Assembly (NCBI RefSeq): GCF_014358015.1
Contig: NZ_JACONV010000020.1
Coordinates: 1 to 64,000, forward strand
Length of the DNA stretch: 64,000 bases
Source of the DNA: Pseudomonas triticifolii
GTDB lineage: Bacteria > Pseudomonadota > Gammaproteobacteria > Pseudomonadales > Pseudomonadaceae
Reading direction: 5' to 3'
The notes beneath the pieces were generated by a model. It saw nothing but the letters and a program-made list of their open reading frames with translations. It ran no database searches and was not told the origin of the DNA. Shown in pieces: positions 50,767 to 60,105 of the stretch (position 1 is the first letter of the stretch; each line of letters begins with the position of its first letter). The translations under genes were made by a program, and so were the position numbers.

Positions 50767-50891
50767 GCACTCTCTTCCTAAGGCTTTATATAGCCGGCTA
50801 ATCAGGTTGAGCGAGATTATTATTCGAAACTATCAAATCAGCAAATTCATTAACTACTTAAAGCTGATAGCTTTTATCAATTTCAGACAAC

Positions 50892-50920
50892 AAAAAACCG
50901 GGCACTAGGCCCGGTTTTTT
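50892..50920 (-). terminator. Terminator of the alpha operon
   Basis: CAAAAAACCGGGC-ACTA-GGCCCGGTTTTTTG, 16 bases beyond rplQ; strong stem and U-run on the minus strand. Confidence 0.92.
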
Positions 50921-50935
50921 GTTCAAACTGATGTC

Positions 50936-51322
50936 TTATTCAGCGGCTTCTACAGAGCCACCAACAGGACGATCAACCAACTCGACGTACGCCATAGGCG
51001 CGTTGTCGCCAGCGCGGAAACCGCACTTGAGGATACGCAGGTATCCGCCCTGACGGGTTGCATAGCGCTTACCCAGATCGTTGAACAGCTTGCCGACGAT
51101 TTCTTTCGAACGAGTACGGTCGAAAGCCAAACGACGGTTAGCAACGCTGTCTTCCTTGGCCAGGGTGATCAGCGGCTCGGCAACGCGGCGCAGTTCCTTG
51201 GCTTTCGGCAGGGTAGTCTTGATCAGCTCGTGCTCGAACAGCGACACCGCCATGTTTTGAAACATGGCTTTGCGGTGAGAGCTGGTACGGCTCAGGTGAC
51301 GTCCACTTTTACGATGACGCAT
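50936..51322 (-). CDS. rplQ: 50S ribosomal protein L17
   Basis: 128 residues; MRHRKSGRHLSRTSSHRKAMFQNM is the invariant L17 beginning. A large-subunit protein near the exit tunnel. Last gene of the alpha operon, 41 bases after rpoA and followed by the operon terminator. A short acidic C-terminal tail (VGGSVEAAE) is typical of Pseudomonas. Confidence 0.98.
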   Translation of the reverse strand: MRHRKSGRHLSRTSSHRKAMFQNMAVSLFEHELIKTTLPKAKELRRVAEPLITLAKEDSVANRRLAFDRTRSKEIVGKLFNDLGKRYATRQGGYLRILKCGFRAGDNAPMAYVELVDRPVGGSVEAAE

Positions 51323-51363
51323 GGTTCATTCCTTACCAAACTCGCGTTCGGTGATTACGACGA

Positions 51364-52365
51364 TCAGGCCGTAGCCTTGTCGTCCTTCTTAAGACTTGCC
51401 GGCGGCCAGTTGTCGAGGCGCATGCCGAGGGACAGACCACGGGAGGCCAGAACGTCTTTGATCTCAGTCAAAGACTTCTTCCCAAGGTTCGGAGTTTTCA
51501 ACAGTTCTACTTCGGTGCGCTGAATCAGGTCACCAATGTAGTAAATGTTCTCCGCCTTAAGGCAGTTAGCCGAACGTACAGTCAGTTCCAAATCGTCAAC
51601 CGGACGGAGCAGGATCGGATCGATCTCGTCTTCCTGTTCGATTACCACTGGTTCGCTGTCGCCTTTGAGATCGACGAACGCAGCCAACTGCTGTTGCAGG
51701 ATGGTTGCAGCGCGGCGAATAGCCTCTTCAGGATCCAGGGTACCGTTGGTTTCCAGATCAATAACCAGCTTGTCCAGGTTAGTACGCTGTTCGACACGGG
51801 CGTTTTCCACCACGTATGCGATACGGCGAACCGGGCTGAACGAAGAATCGAGCTGCAAGCGACCAATGCTGCGGCTTTCGTCTTCATCGCTTTGACGCGA
51901 GTCTGCCGGCTCATAACCACGACCACGAGCTACGGTGAGCTTCATGTTCAAGGCGCCGTTAGACGCCAGGTTAGCGATTACGTGATCGGGGTTAACGATC
52001 TCGACATCATGATCCAGCTGAATATCGGCAGCGGTAACCACCCCCGAACCCTTCTTCGACAAGGTCAGCGTAACTTCGTCTCGACCGTGCAGCTTGATAG
52101 CCAGACCTTTAAGGTTCAACAGGATTTCAATGACGTCTTCCTGTACACCTTCGATGGCGCTGTACTCATGGAGTACACCGTCAATCTCGGCCTCGACTAC
52201 TGCACAGCCGGGCATGGAGGACAACAAAATGCGACGAAGCGCGTTGCCCAGGGTATGGCCAAAGCCACGCTCGAGAGGCTCGAGCGTGATCTTGGCGCGG
52301 GTTGGACTGACAACCTGCACATCAATATGGCGGGGTGTCAGGAACTCATTTACCGAAATCTGCAT
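51364..52365 (-). CDS. rpoA: RNA polymerase alpha subunit
   Basis: 333 residues. The N-terminal assembly domain (LEPLERGFGHTLGNALRRILLSSMPG) and C-terminal DNA- and activator-binding domain (DLELTVRSANCLKAENIYYIGDLIQRTEVELLKTPNLGKKSLTEI) are both intact. It dimerises and nucleates core RNA polymerase. Encoded between rpsD and rplQ as in most bacteria. Confidence 0.98.
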   Translation of the reverse strand: MQISVNEFLTPRHIDVQVVSPTRAKITLEPLERGFGHTLGNALRRILLSSMPGCAVVEAEIDGVLHEYSAIEGVQEDVIEILLNLKGLAIKLHGRDEVTLTLSKKGSGVVTAADIQLDHDVEIVNPDHVIANLASNGALNMKLTVARGRGYEPADSRQSDEDESRSIGRLQLDSSFSPVRRIAYVVENARVEQRTNLDKLVIDLETNGTLDPEEAIRRAATILQQQLAAFVDLKGDSEPVVIEQEDEIDPILLRPVDDLELTVRSANCLKAENIYYIGDLIQRTEVELLKTPNLGKKSLTEIKDVLASRGLSLGMRLDNWPPASLKKDDKATA

Positions 52366-52387
52366 GGATGCACCTATTTTCTAGCCC

Positions 52388-53008
52388 TTACTTGGAGTAG
52401 AGCTCGACAATCAGGCTTTCGTTGATGTCGGCGGATAGATCACTGCGAGCTGGTACGTTCTTGAAAACGCCCGATTTCTTCTCAGTGTCTACTTCTACCC
52501 ATTCTACGCGGCCACGTTGGGCACACAGATCGAGAGCCTGGACAATACGCAGTTGGTTCTTAGCCTTTTCGCGGATAGCAACAACGTCGCCAGCACGAAC
52601 CTGGTAAGAAGGAACGTTAACGGTTTTGCCGTTGACGCTAACAGACTTGTGCGAAACCAATTGACGGGATTCGGCACGAGTCGAGCCGAAGCCCATGCGG
52701 TATACAACGTTGTCCAGACGGCATTCGAGCAGCTGCAGCAGGTTCTCACCTGTTGCGCCTTTCTTGCCGGCGGCTTCTTTGTAGTAGCCGCTGAACTGAC
52801 GCTCGAGAACGCCGTAGATACGACGGACTTTTTGCTTTTCACGCAGCTGAGTACCGTAATCGGACTGGCGACCGCGGCGCTGACCGTGGATGCCTGGAGC
52901 TGCTTCGATGTTGCACTTGGATTCGATAGCGCGAACGCCGCTCTTCAAAAAGAGATCGGTGCCTTCACGACGAGCAAGTTTGCATTTTGGACCAATGTAA
53001 CGAGCCAT
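52388..53008 (-). CDS. rpsD: 30S ribosomal protein S4
   Basis: 206 residues. MARYIGPKCKLARREGTDLFLKSG start, and the S4 RNA-binding domain ECRLDNVVYRMGFGSTRAESRQLVSHKSVSVNG. Primary 16S-binding protein and, in E. coli, the translational repressor of the alpha operon, acting at the rpsM leader. N-terminal Cys9 and Cys32 only; the full zinc motif is absent. Confidence 0.98.
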   Translation of the reverse strand: MARYIGPKCKLARREGTDLFLKSGVRAIESKCNIEAAPGIHGQRRGRQSDYGTQLREKQKVRRIYGVLERQFSGYYKEAAGKKGATGENLLQLLECRLDNVVYRMGFGSTRAESRQLVSHKSVSVNGKTVNVPSYQVRAGDVVAIREKAKNQLRIVQALDLCAQRGRVEWVEVDTEKKSGVFKNVPARSDLSADINESLIVELYSK

Positions 53009-53026
53009 TTCTTACAGTCTCCTGGA

Positions 53027-53416
53027 TTACACGCGGCGCTTCTTCGGCGGACGGCACCCGTTGTGCGGGATTGGCGTCACGTCGGTGATGCTGGCGATCT
53101 TATAGCCACAGCCGTTCAATGCACGGACAGCGGATTCACGACCTGGGCCTGGACCCTTGACATTGACGTCGAGGTTCTTCAGACCGTATTCCAGCGCAGC
53201 TTGACCAGCACGTTCAGCAGCTACCTGAGCAGCGAACGGCGTGGACTTGCGGGAACCACGGAAACCCGAACCGCCGGAGGTAGCCCAGGAAAGAGCGTTA
53301 CCTTGACGATCGGTAATGGTGACGATTGTGTTGTTAAAAGACGCGTGGATGTGGGCGATGCCATCAACCACTGTCTTTTTAACTTTTTTACGAGGACGAG
53401 CAGCAGGTTTTGCCAT
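53027..53416 (-). CDS. rpsK: 30S ribosomal protein S11
   Basis: 129 residues with GIAHIHASFNNTIVTITDRQGNALSWATSGGSGFRGSRKSTPFAAQ and the C-terminal DVTPIPHNGCRPPKKRRV. Platform protein next to the Shine-Dalgarno helix. Between rpsM and rpsD in the alpha operon. Confidence 0.98.
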   Translation of the reverse strand: MAKPAARPRKKVKKTVVDGIAHIHASFNNTIVTITDRQGNALSWATSGGSGFRGSRKSTPFAAQVAAERAGQAALEYGLKNLDVNVKGPGPGRESAVRALNGCGYKIASITDVTPIPHNGCRPPKKRRV

Positions 53417-53446
53417 GACTAAATTCCTGTCGTTGCGCTGGAGCGA

Positions 53447-53803
53447 TTACTTGCGGATCGGCTTACGCGGACCTTTGCGAGTACGCGCGTTGGTCTTGGT
53501 ACGCTGACCGCGTACTGGCAGACCACGACGATGACGCAGACCGCGGTAGCAGCCCAGGTCCATCAAGCGCTTGATTTTCATGTTGATTTCGCGACGCAGG
53601 TCACCTTCAGTGGTGAACTTCGCCACTTCGCCACGCAGCTGTTCAATCTGCTCGTCGCTCAGATCTTTGATCTTCGCCGCCGGGTTAACCCCGGTGGTTG
53701 CACAAATTTTCTGTGCAGTGGTGCGACCAACACCATAGATGTAGGTCAGCGAGATAACAGTATGCTTGTTATCTGGAATGTTAACGCCTGCAATACGGGC
53801 CAT
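53447..53803 (-). CDS. rpsM: 30S ribosomal protein S13
   Basis: 118 residues; MARIAGVNIPDNKHTVISLTYIYGVG and the basic tail RTRKGPRKPIRK. Head protein contacting the large subunit and P-site tRNA. First gene of the alpha operon proper, with a hairpin-bearing leader after rpmJ. Confidence 0.98.
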   Translation of the reverse strand: MARIAGVNIPDNKHTVISLTYIYGVGRTTAQKICATTGVNPAAKIKDLSDEQIEQLRGEVAKFTTEGDLRREINMKIKRLMDLGCYRGLRHRRGLPVRGQRTKTNARTRKGPRKPIRK

Positions 53804-53891
53804 TCAGTGGGACTCCAATTGACAGCTACCTACGCCCCGGAAGCCAAGAAATAGGGCGCGAGATAATATCGCTGTAGTAACAAATAATCAA

Positions 53892-53919
53892 CCCAGCAGC
53901 GCACTAGCTGCTGGGCTTA
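53892..53919 (-). promoter_or_regulatory. Hairpin in the rpmJ-rpsM leader
   Basis: On the minus strand AAGCCCAGCAGC-TAGTGC-GCTGCTGGGTTGATT, in the 130-base gap between rpmJ and rpsM. It looks like a partial terminator or attenuator at the spc-alpha boundary; S4 feedback acts in the equivalent leader of E. coli, but the structure here was not matched to that pseudoknot. Confidence 0.6.
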
Positions 53920-53933
53920 AGCACAAATCACAA

Positions 53934-54050
53934 TCAGCCTTGGCGCTGCTTATGACGTGGTTCCGCGCTGCAAATTACTCGAACAACACCTTCGCGGCGA
54001 ATAATCTTGCAGTTACGGCACAGCTTTTTCACCGATGCACGAACTTTCAT
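53934..54050 (-). CDS. rpmJ: 50S ribosomal protein L36
   Basis: 38 residues, beginning [19 protein letters not shown]. It is the zinc-ribbon (C+) form with Cys11, Cys14, Cys27 and His33. Located between secY and rpsM. If a second, zinc-free L36 is encoded elsewhere, this one would be the zinc-replete version; none is present in the window. Confidence 0.97.
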
Positions 54051-54078
54051 CACCAACTCCTCGAACCTTAGGGGTGCT

Positions 54079-55413
54079 TCAGCGCAGCATACCGCCGCTG
54101 CCACCGTAGCCCTTCAGGTTGGCTTTCTTCATCAGGGATTCATACTGGTGCGAAACGAGGTGAGATTGCACTTGGGACATGAAGTCCATCACAACCACGA
54201 CCACGATCAGCAACGAGGTCCCGCCAAGGTAGAACGGTACGTTTGCCGCGACCACCAGAAACTGGGGAAGCAGACACACGGCCGTCATATAAAGAGCACC
54301 GAACATGGTCAAACGAGTCAGAACGCCATCAATGTAGCGCGCCGACTGCTCGCCTGGACGGATACCCGGAATAAAGGCACCGGACTTCTTCAGGTTTTCC
54401 GCTACGTCTTTCGGATTGAACATCAACGCCGTATAGAAGAAGCAGAAGAAAATAATCCCTGCACTAAACAGCAGAATATTCAACGGCTGACCAGGAGCGA
54501 TCGACTGCGAGATGTCCTGCAACCAGCCCAGACCTTCAGACTGACCAAACCAGGAACCCAGCGAAGCCGGGAACAGCAAAATGCTGCTCGCAAAAATGGC
54601 CGGAATCACACCAGCCATGTTCACTTTCAGCGGCAAGTGGCTGGTCTGCGCAGCAAAGACCTTACGGCCCTGCTGACGCTTGGCGTAGTGAACAGCAATA
54701 CGACGCTGACCACGCTCAATGAACACCACAAAACCGATAATCGCTACTGCCAGCAAACCGATCGCAACCAGAGCGAAGATATTGATATCACCCTGACGTG
54801 CAGACTCGAAAGACTGCCCGATTGCTCTCGGAAGACCGGCGACGATACCTGCGAAAATCAACATCGAGATACCGTTACCGACACCGCGCTCGGTGATCTG
54901 CTCGCCCAGCCACATCATGAACATCGCACCTGCCACGAAGGTGGTTACGGCCACAAAGTGGAAACCAAGGTCCCCAGAAAACGCTACGCCCTGACTCGCC
55001 AGGCCGACGGACATGCCGACAGCTTGAACAAGAGCCAGGACAACGGTGCCATAGCGGGTGTACTGGCTAATCTTGCGACGGCCAGCTTCACCTTCCTTCT
55101 TCAACTGCTCCAGCTGCGGGCTCACGGCTGTCATCAGCTGCATGATGATCGATGCCGAAATGTACGGCATGATCCCCAGTGCAAAGATACTCATCCGTTC
55201 CAGCGCGCCGCCGGAAAACATGTTGAACAAGCTAAGAATGGTCCCCTCATTCTGTCGAAACAGTTCTGCGAGTCGGTCCGGGTTGATACCTGGAACCGGG
55301 ATGTGTGCGCCTATTCGGTAGACGATAATCGCCAGGAACAGAAAACGCAGACGAGCCCAGAGTTCAGACATACCGCCTTTGCCGAGCGCTGAGAGAGCAC
55401 CTTGCTTAGCCAT
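54079..55413 (-). CDS. secY: Protein translocase subunit SecY
   Basis: 444 residues with ten transmembrane helices; channel core of the Sec translocon. Family marks: [13 protein letters not shown] near the N-terminus, [15 protein letters not shown], the cytoplasmic loop [20 protein letters not shown] near 255 and [22 protein letters not shown]. Encoded in the spc operon between rplO and rpmJ. Confidence 0.98.
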
Positions 55414-55848
55414 TTATTCCTCGAACTTGCCGCCAGCTGCTTCGATAGCCGCACGCGCACCTTTGGTGGCGGCGATACCCTTGATGGTGACAGCGCGAGT
55501 AACTTCGCCCGACAGCATGATTTTCACACGCTGAACGTTCTGGTTAATCACGTTGGCATCCTTCAGGGTCTGCACAGTTACGATATCGCCTGCCACTTTA
55601 GCCAGCTCGGACAAACGCACTTCTGCGCGGTCCATGGCTTTCAGGGAAACGAAACCGAATTTTGGCAGACGACGATGCAGCGGCTGTTGGCCGCCCTCAA
55701 AGCCCGGAGCAATGGTGCCACCGGAGCGGGAGGTCTGACCTTTGTGGCCACGGCCACCGGTCTTACCCAAACCGCTACCGATACCACGGCCCGGACGATG
55801 CTTTTCGCGACGGGAACCCGGCGCTGGACTCAGATCATTGAGTTTCAT
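55414..55848 (-). CDS. rplO: 50S ribosomal protein L15
   Basis: 144 residues; MKLNDLSPAPGSRREKHRPGRGIGSGLGKTGGRGHKGQ is the Gly/Arg-rich extension that threads into 23S rRNA. The stop abuts the secY start without a gap. Confidence 0.98.
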   Translation of the reverse strand: MKLNDLSPAPGSRREKHRPGRGIGSGLGKTGGRGHKGQTSRSGGTIAPGFEGGQQPLHRRLPKFGFVSLKAMDRAEVRLSELAKVAGDIVTVQTLKDANVINQNVQRVKIMLSGEVTRAVTIKGIAATKGARAAIEAAGGKFEE

Positions 55849-55851
55849 CGA

Positions 55852-56028
55852 TTAACCCTCGACTCGCAGCATGTAGTAAGCCTTGTTGATCATCCCGCGA
55901 TTTTCGGGAGTATCCAGGACTTCTACAGTGTGACCGATGCGACGCAGACCCAGACCCTTAACGCACAATTTGTGGTTAGGGATGCGGCCGGTCATGCTTT
56001 TGATCAGCGTTACTTTTACGGTAGCCAT
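55852..56028 (-). CDS. rpmD: 50S ribosomal protein L30
   Basis: 58 residues, read as MATVKVTLIKSMTGRIPNHK ... TPENRGMINKAYYMLRVEG. Three bases after rpsE and three before rplO. Small alpha-beta protein of the large subunit. Confidence 0.97.
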   Translation of the reverse strand: MATVKVTLIKSMTGRIPNHKLCVKGLGLRRIGHTVEVLDTPENRGMINKAYYMLRVEG

Positions 56029-56030
56029 GA

Positions 56031-56531
56031 TCAGATGATCTCCTCAACACGCTTGCCACGCTTGGCGGCAATGGATTCAGGAGACTGCATGCCCTTCAGA
56101 CCCTTGAAAGTGGCGTGAACCACGTTGACAGGGTTAGTCGAGCCGTAGCACTTGGCCAATACGTTCTGAACACCAGCAACTTCCAGCACTGCGCGCATAG
56201 CGCCGCCAGCGATGATACCGGTACCTTCAGAAGCAGGCTGCATGTACACCTTCGAAGCGCCATGGGCAGACTTCATTGCGTACTGCAGAGTAGTGCCGTT
56301 CAGATCCACCTGGATCATGTTGCGGCGAGCAGCTTCCATCGCTTTCTGGATTGCAGCAGGCACTTCACGTGACTTGCCACGGCCGAAGCCAACACGCCCT
56401 TTACCATCACCCACTACGGTCAACGCAGTGAAAGTGAAGATACGGCCGCCTTTTACGGTTTTGGCCACGCGGTTAACTTGAACCAGCTTCTCGATGTAGC
56501 CTTCGTCGCGTTTTTGGTCGTTATTTGCCAT
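56031..56531 (-). CDS. rpsE: 30S ribosomal protein S5
   Basis: 166 residues with double-stranded RNA-binding and S5 C-terminal domains; VQVNRVAKTVKGGRIFTFTALTVVGDGKGRVGFGRGKSREVPAAIQKA. Involved in fidelity and mRNA entry; the loop around VAKTVKGG is where spectinomycin-resistance changes arise in other bacteria, and it is wild-type in form. Confidence 0.98.
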   Translation of the reverse strand: MANNDQKRDEGYIEKLVQVNRVAKTVKGGRIFTFTALTVVGDGKGRVGFGRGKSREVPAAIQKAMEAARRNMIQVDLNGTTLQYAMKSAHGASKVYMQPASEGTGIIAGGAMRAVLEVAGVQNVLAKCYGSTNPVNVVHATFKGLKGMQSPESIAAKRGKRVEEII

Positions 56532-56534
56532 AAC

Positions 56535-56885
56535 TTAGAACTCCAGCCCGCCTTCACGAGCAGCATCAGCCAGCGCTTTGACACGGCCGTGGTACTTGAA
56601 GCCAGAACGGTCGAAAGCCACTTGCGATACGCCCGCGGCTTTTGCACGCTCGGCGACCAGCTTGCCAACCTTAGTGGCCGCGTCGATGTTGCCAGTGGCG
56701 CCATCACGCAGTTCTTTGTCCAAAGTCGAGGCGCTTGCCAGGACTTTGCTGCCGTCGGCCGAAATGACCTGGGCATAAATGTGCTGCGAAGAGCGGTGCA
56801 CGCAGAGACGCACGACTTCTAGCTCGTGCATTTTCAGGCGTGCTTTGCGAGCGCGACGCAGTCGGGTAACTTTTTTGACGGTCAT
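56535..56885 (-). CDS. rplR: 50S ribosomal protein L18
   Basis: 116 residues; VVRLCVHRSSQHIYAQVISADG and AKAAGVSQVAFDRSGFKYHGRVKALADAAREGGLEF. Binds 5S rRNA with L5 and L25. Confidence 0.98.
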   Translation of the reverse strand: MTVKKVTRLRRARKARLKMHELEVVRLCVHRSSQHIYAQVISADGSKVLASASTLDKELRDGATGNIDAATKVGKLVAERAKAAGVSQVAFDRSGFKYHGRVKALADAAREGGLEF

Positions 56886-56895
56886 TTGCTATGCC

Positions 56896-57429
56896 CTACT
56901 TCTTCTTGGCTTCTTTACGGCGGACGACTTCGTCCGCGTAACGCACACCTTTGCCTTTGTAAGGCTCAGGACGGCGGAAGTCGCGGATCTCAGCGGCCAC
57001 TTGACCAACCAACTGCTTATCGATACCGCGAATCAGGATATCGGTCTGGCTGGGGGTCTCAGCGGTGATGCCATTCGGCAATTCGTAATCCACCGGGTGC
57101 GAGAAGCCAAGTGCCAGGTTCAGGACCGTGCCTTTTGCTTGCGCCTTGTAACCAACACCGACCAGCTGGAGCTTACGCTCGAAGCCTTGGCTTACGCCCT
57201 GGACCATGTTGTTAACCAGTGCACGAGTTGTGCCTGCCATTGCGCGGGTTTGTTGATCGCCATTGCGAGCAGCGAAACGCAGCTCACCAGCTTCTTCAAC
57301 AATCTCAACGGACGAATGGATGTTCAGTTCCAGAGTGCCCTTGGCACCCTTCACCGAAAGCTGCTGGCCGACGAGTTTGACTTCGACGCCGGATGGCAAC
57401 TTAACGGGGTTCTTAGCTACGCGTGACAT
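56896..57429 (-). CDS. rplF: 50S ribosomal protein L6
   Basis: 177 residues, two repeated L6 domains; MSRVAKNPVKLPSGVEV at the start and the C-terminal PEPYKGKGVRYADEVVRRKEAKKK. Sits near the factor-binding site. Confidence 0.98.
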   Translation of the reverse strand: MSRVAKNPVKLPSGVEVKLVGQQLSVKGAKGTLELNIHSSVEIVEEAGELRFAARNGDQQTRAMAGTTRALVNNMVQGVSQGFERKLQLVGVGYKAQAKGTVLNLALGFSHPVDYELPNGITAETPSQTDILIRGIDKQLVGQVAAEIRDFRRPEPYKGKGVRYADEVVRRKEAKKK

Positions 57430-57441
57430 GCTTATCCCCCC

Positions 57442-57834
57442 TTAGAACACAGTGCAAAGCACTTCGCCACCGACACCGGCAGCGCGCGCAGCACGATCCG
57501 TCATCACACCTTTGTTGGTGGAGACGATAGACACACCGAGACCGCCACGAACTTTTGGCAGATCGTCGGAGGACTTGTACTGACGCAAGCCTGGACGGCT
57601 GACGCGCTTAACTTCTTCAATGACCGGACGGCCTTCGAAGTACTTAAGCTCGATGGACAGCGATGGTTTAACTTCGCTGCTGATCTGATAACCCGCAATG
57701 TAACCTTCGTCCTTCAGGACTTTGGCTACAGCAACCTTCAACGTGGAAGATGGCATGCTTACGACGGGCTTTTCAGCCATCTGGGCATTACGGATACGAG
57801 TTAGCATGTCCGCTAACGGGTCCTGCATACTCAT
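57442..57834 (-). CDS. rpsH: 30S ribosomal protein S8
   Basis: 130 residues; MSMQDPLADMLTRIRNAQ and the C-terminal RGGLGVSIVSTNKGVMTDRAARAAGVGGEVLCTVF. 16S central-domain organiser and, in E. coli, translational repressor of the spc operon. GGAGC ribosome site. It follows an unusually long 213-base gap with two hairpins. Confidence 0.98.
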   Translation of the reverse strand: MSMQDPLADMLTRIRNAQMAEKPVVSMPSSTLKVAVAKVLKDEGYIAGYQISSEVKPSLSIELKYFEGRPVIEEVKRVSRPGLRQYKSSDDLPKVRGGLGVSIVSTNKGVMTDRAARAAGVGGEVLCTVF

Positions 57835-57903
57835 GGGCTAGACGCTCCTAAAACAAAATAATTAGCCTTACGGCTACAGCTTATCGCCGAGATTTTCCGG
57901 GCA

Positions 57904-57985
57904 AGTAAAAACACGGGCTCAGGCGAGCCGGCAATTCTAGTCCTACCCCAGAAATGAATCAAGCCCCAAAAGGGGCTTGATTCAC
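57904..57985 (-). terminator. Two hairpins between rpsN and rpsH
   Basis: On the minus strand, first TGAATCAAGCCCC-TTTT-GGGGCTTGATTCA (57955-57984), a perfect 13-bp stem, then GGCTCGCCTGAGCC followed by CGTGTTTTTA (57931-57906), a terminator-like unit. They lie inside the spc operon. Confidence 0.7.
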
Positions 57986-58047
57986 TTTCAGGCTTCATTC
58001 CAACCGACAACCTGCGCCGTCGATCGGAAAGAAGCGAGCGTTGCGCC

Positions 58048-58353
58048 TTACCAGCTGGCTTTAACCAGACCTGGTACGTCGCCACGCATGGCAGCTTCAC
58101 GCAGCTTGTTACGGCCGAGGCCGAACTTGCGGTAAACGCCGTGTGGACGACCAGTGATGCGGCAACGGTTACGCATGCGCGCAGCGCTTGCGTCACGTGG
58201 TTGCTTCTGCAGAGCTACGGTAGCTTCCCAGCGCGCTTCTGGACTTGCGTTCAGATCAACGATGATAGCTTTCAGCTCAGCACGCTTCTTGGCGTACTTG
58301 GCAACGGTGAGCTGACGCTTCAGCTCACGGTTTTTCATGCTCTTCTTGGCCAT
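58048..58353 (-). CDS. rpsN: 30S ribosomal protein S14
   Basis: 101 residues, the long zinc-free (C-) form: [20 protein letters not shown] ... [44 protein letters not shown] 58353 was chosen; the frame extends upstream without support. 13 bases after rplE. Confidence 0.98.
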
Positions 58354-58366
58354 TTTCCTACTCCAA

Positions 58367-58906
58367 TCAGTTGCGGAACGGGAATTTGAAAGCACGCAGC
58401 AATGCGCGACCTTCATCATCGTTCTTGGCAGTGGTGGTCAGGGTGATGTCCAGACCGCGGAGAGCATCGATCTTGTCGTAATCGATTTCCGGGAAAATGA
58501 TCTGCTCTTTCACGCCCATGCTGTAGTTACCACGACCATCGAAGGACTTGGCATTCAGGCCGCGGAAGTCGCGAACCCGAGGCAGGGAGATCGACAGCAG
58601 ACGATCCAGGAATTCGTACATACGATCGCGGCGCAGAGTCACTTTGACGCCGATCGGCCATCCTTCACGGACTTTAAAGCCAGCGATGGATTTCCGAGCG
58701 TAAGTCACAACGACTTTTTGACCGGTGATCTTTTCCAGGTCAGCAACAGCGTGCTCGATGACTTTTTTGTCGCCGATCGCTTCGCCCAGACCCATGTTCA
58801 GGGTGATTTTGGTAACGCGCGGAACTTCCATCACGTTCGCGAGCTTAAGTTCTTCCTTAAGCTTCGGAGCGATTTCCTTCCGGTAAATCTCTTTTAGTCG
58901 TGCCAT
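58367..58906 (-). CDS. rplE: 50S ribosomal protein L5
   Basis: 179 residues; [70 protein letters not shown]. 5S rRNA-binding protein contacting P-site tRNA. Confidence 0.98.
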
Positions 58907-58926
58907 GGTCTTCTACCTAGCAGTGT

Positions 58927-59241
58927 TCAAGCATCAACCGCTTTTTGGGTCGACTTGAAGACACGAATTTTCTTGCCGTCTTCAACTTTGAAACCAACGC
59001 GGTCAGCCTTGTTGGTTGCGCCGTTGAAAATGGCGACGTTGGAAGCGTGCAGTGGCGCTTCTTTCTCGACGATACCGCCCTGTACGCCCGACATCGGGTT
59101 AGGCTTGGTATGACGCTTCACCAGGTTGATCCCACCAACGACCAGACGGTCGTCAGCGAGAACCTTGAGCACCTTACCGCGCTTACCTTTGTCTTTGCCG
59201 GCGATCACGATGATCTCGTCGTCACGACGAATCTTTTGCAT
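58927..59241 (-). CDS. rplX: 50S ribosomal protein L24
   Basis: 104 residues with the KOW motif DDEIIVIAGKDKGKRGKVLKV. Assembly initiator of the large subunit. Between rplN and rplE. Confidence 0.98.
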   Translation of the reverse strand: MQKIRRDDEIIVIAGKDKGKRGKVLKVLADDRLVVGGINLVKRHTKPNPMSGVQGGIVEKEAPLHASNVAIFNGATNKADRVGFKVEDGKKIRVFKSTQKAVDA

Positions 59242-59252
59242 GTCGGATCTCC

Positions 59253-59621
59253 TTACAGAACTTCTGGGGCGAGCGAGACGATCTTCATGAACTTCTCAGT
59301 ACGAAGTTCACGGGTCACTGGCCCAAAGATACGGGTACCGATCGGCTCCTGCTTGTTGTTCAACAGAACAGCAGCATTGCCATCGAAGCGGATGATGGAG
59401 CCGTCTGCACGACGAACGCCATGGCGAGTGCGGACTACAACAGCAGTCATCACTTGGCCTTTTTTCACCTTGCCGCGCGGAATTGCTTCCTTCACGGTTA
59501 CTTTGATGATGTCACCGATACCAGCGTAACGACGATGGGAGCCACCCAGCACCTTGATGCACATAACGCGGCGAGCGCCGCTGTTATCGGCCACATCGAG
59601 CATGGATTGAGTCTGAATCAT
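59253..59621 (-). CDS. rplN: 50S ribosomal protein L14
   Basis: 122 residues; MIQTQSMLDVADNSGARRVMCIKVLGGSHRRYAGIGDIIKVTVKEAIPRGKVKKG. Subunit-interface protein. First gene of the spc set in the usual division. Confidence 0.98.
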   Translation of the reverse strand: MIQTQSMLDVADNSGARRVMCIKVLGGSHRRYAGIGDIIKVTVKEAIPRGKVKKGQVMTAVVVRTRHGVRRADGSIIRFDGNAAVLLNNKQEPIGTRIFGPVTRELRTEKFMKIVSLAPEVL

Positions 59622-59644
59622 ATAATTTCTCCGACCCTTAGCCC

Positions 59645-59911
59645 TTAGACTTCCACAGCGCGTTCGAGGATATCAACCAATGCCCAAGACTTGGTCTTGG
59701 CTACCGGACGAGTTTCACGAATCGTGACCTTGTCGCCGATATGGCACTGGTTGGTTTCGTCGTGCGCGTGCAGCTTAGTCGAACGCTTAACGTATTTACC
59801 GTAGATTGGGTGCTTTACGCGACGCTCAATCAGAACGGTGATGGTCTTGTCCATCTTGTCGCTGACGACACGGCCAGTCAGCGTACGGACGGTTTTTTCG
59901 GCTTCAGCCAT
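59645..59911 (-). CDS. rpsQ: 30S ribosomal protein S17
   Basis: 88 residues, OB fold; LTGRVVSDKMDKTITVLIERRVKHPIYGKYVKRSTKLHAHDE. Last gene of the S10 set. Confidence 0.98.
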   Translation of the reverse strand: MAEAEKTVRTLTGRVVSDKMDKTITVLIERRVKHPIYGKYVKRSTKLHAHDETNQCHIGDKVTIRETRPVAKTKSWALVDILERAVEV

Positions 59912-59913
59912 GA

Positions 59914-60105
59914 TTACTTACCTGCCTGCTGGTTGAGCACAGTCTTCACGCGAGCGATGTCACGCTTAACTTGCGAGAGCAGGTGAGACTGCCCCAACTG
60001 GCCAGTTGCTTTCTGCATACGCAGATTGAACTGGTCGCGCAGCAGGCCGAGCAGTTGCTCGTTCAGCTGCTGTGCTGATTTTTCACGAAGTTCATTCGCT
60101 TTCAT
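59914..60105 (-). CDS. rpmC: 50S ribosomal protein L29
   Basis: 63 residues; [37 protein letters not shown], a two-helix protein at the tunnel exit. ATG 60105 overlaps the rplP stop as ATGA; a GTG one codon earlier is possible. Confidence 0.98.

Noticed and set aside
50800..50890. Possible OxyR site upstream of katA
   Set aside because: Only one half-site-like GATAG-N-TATC dyad is visible; the four-element spacing of an OxyR site is not met convincingly.
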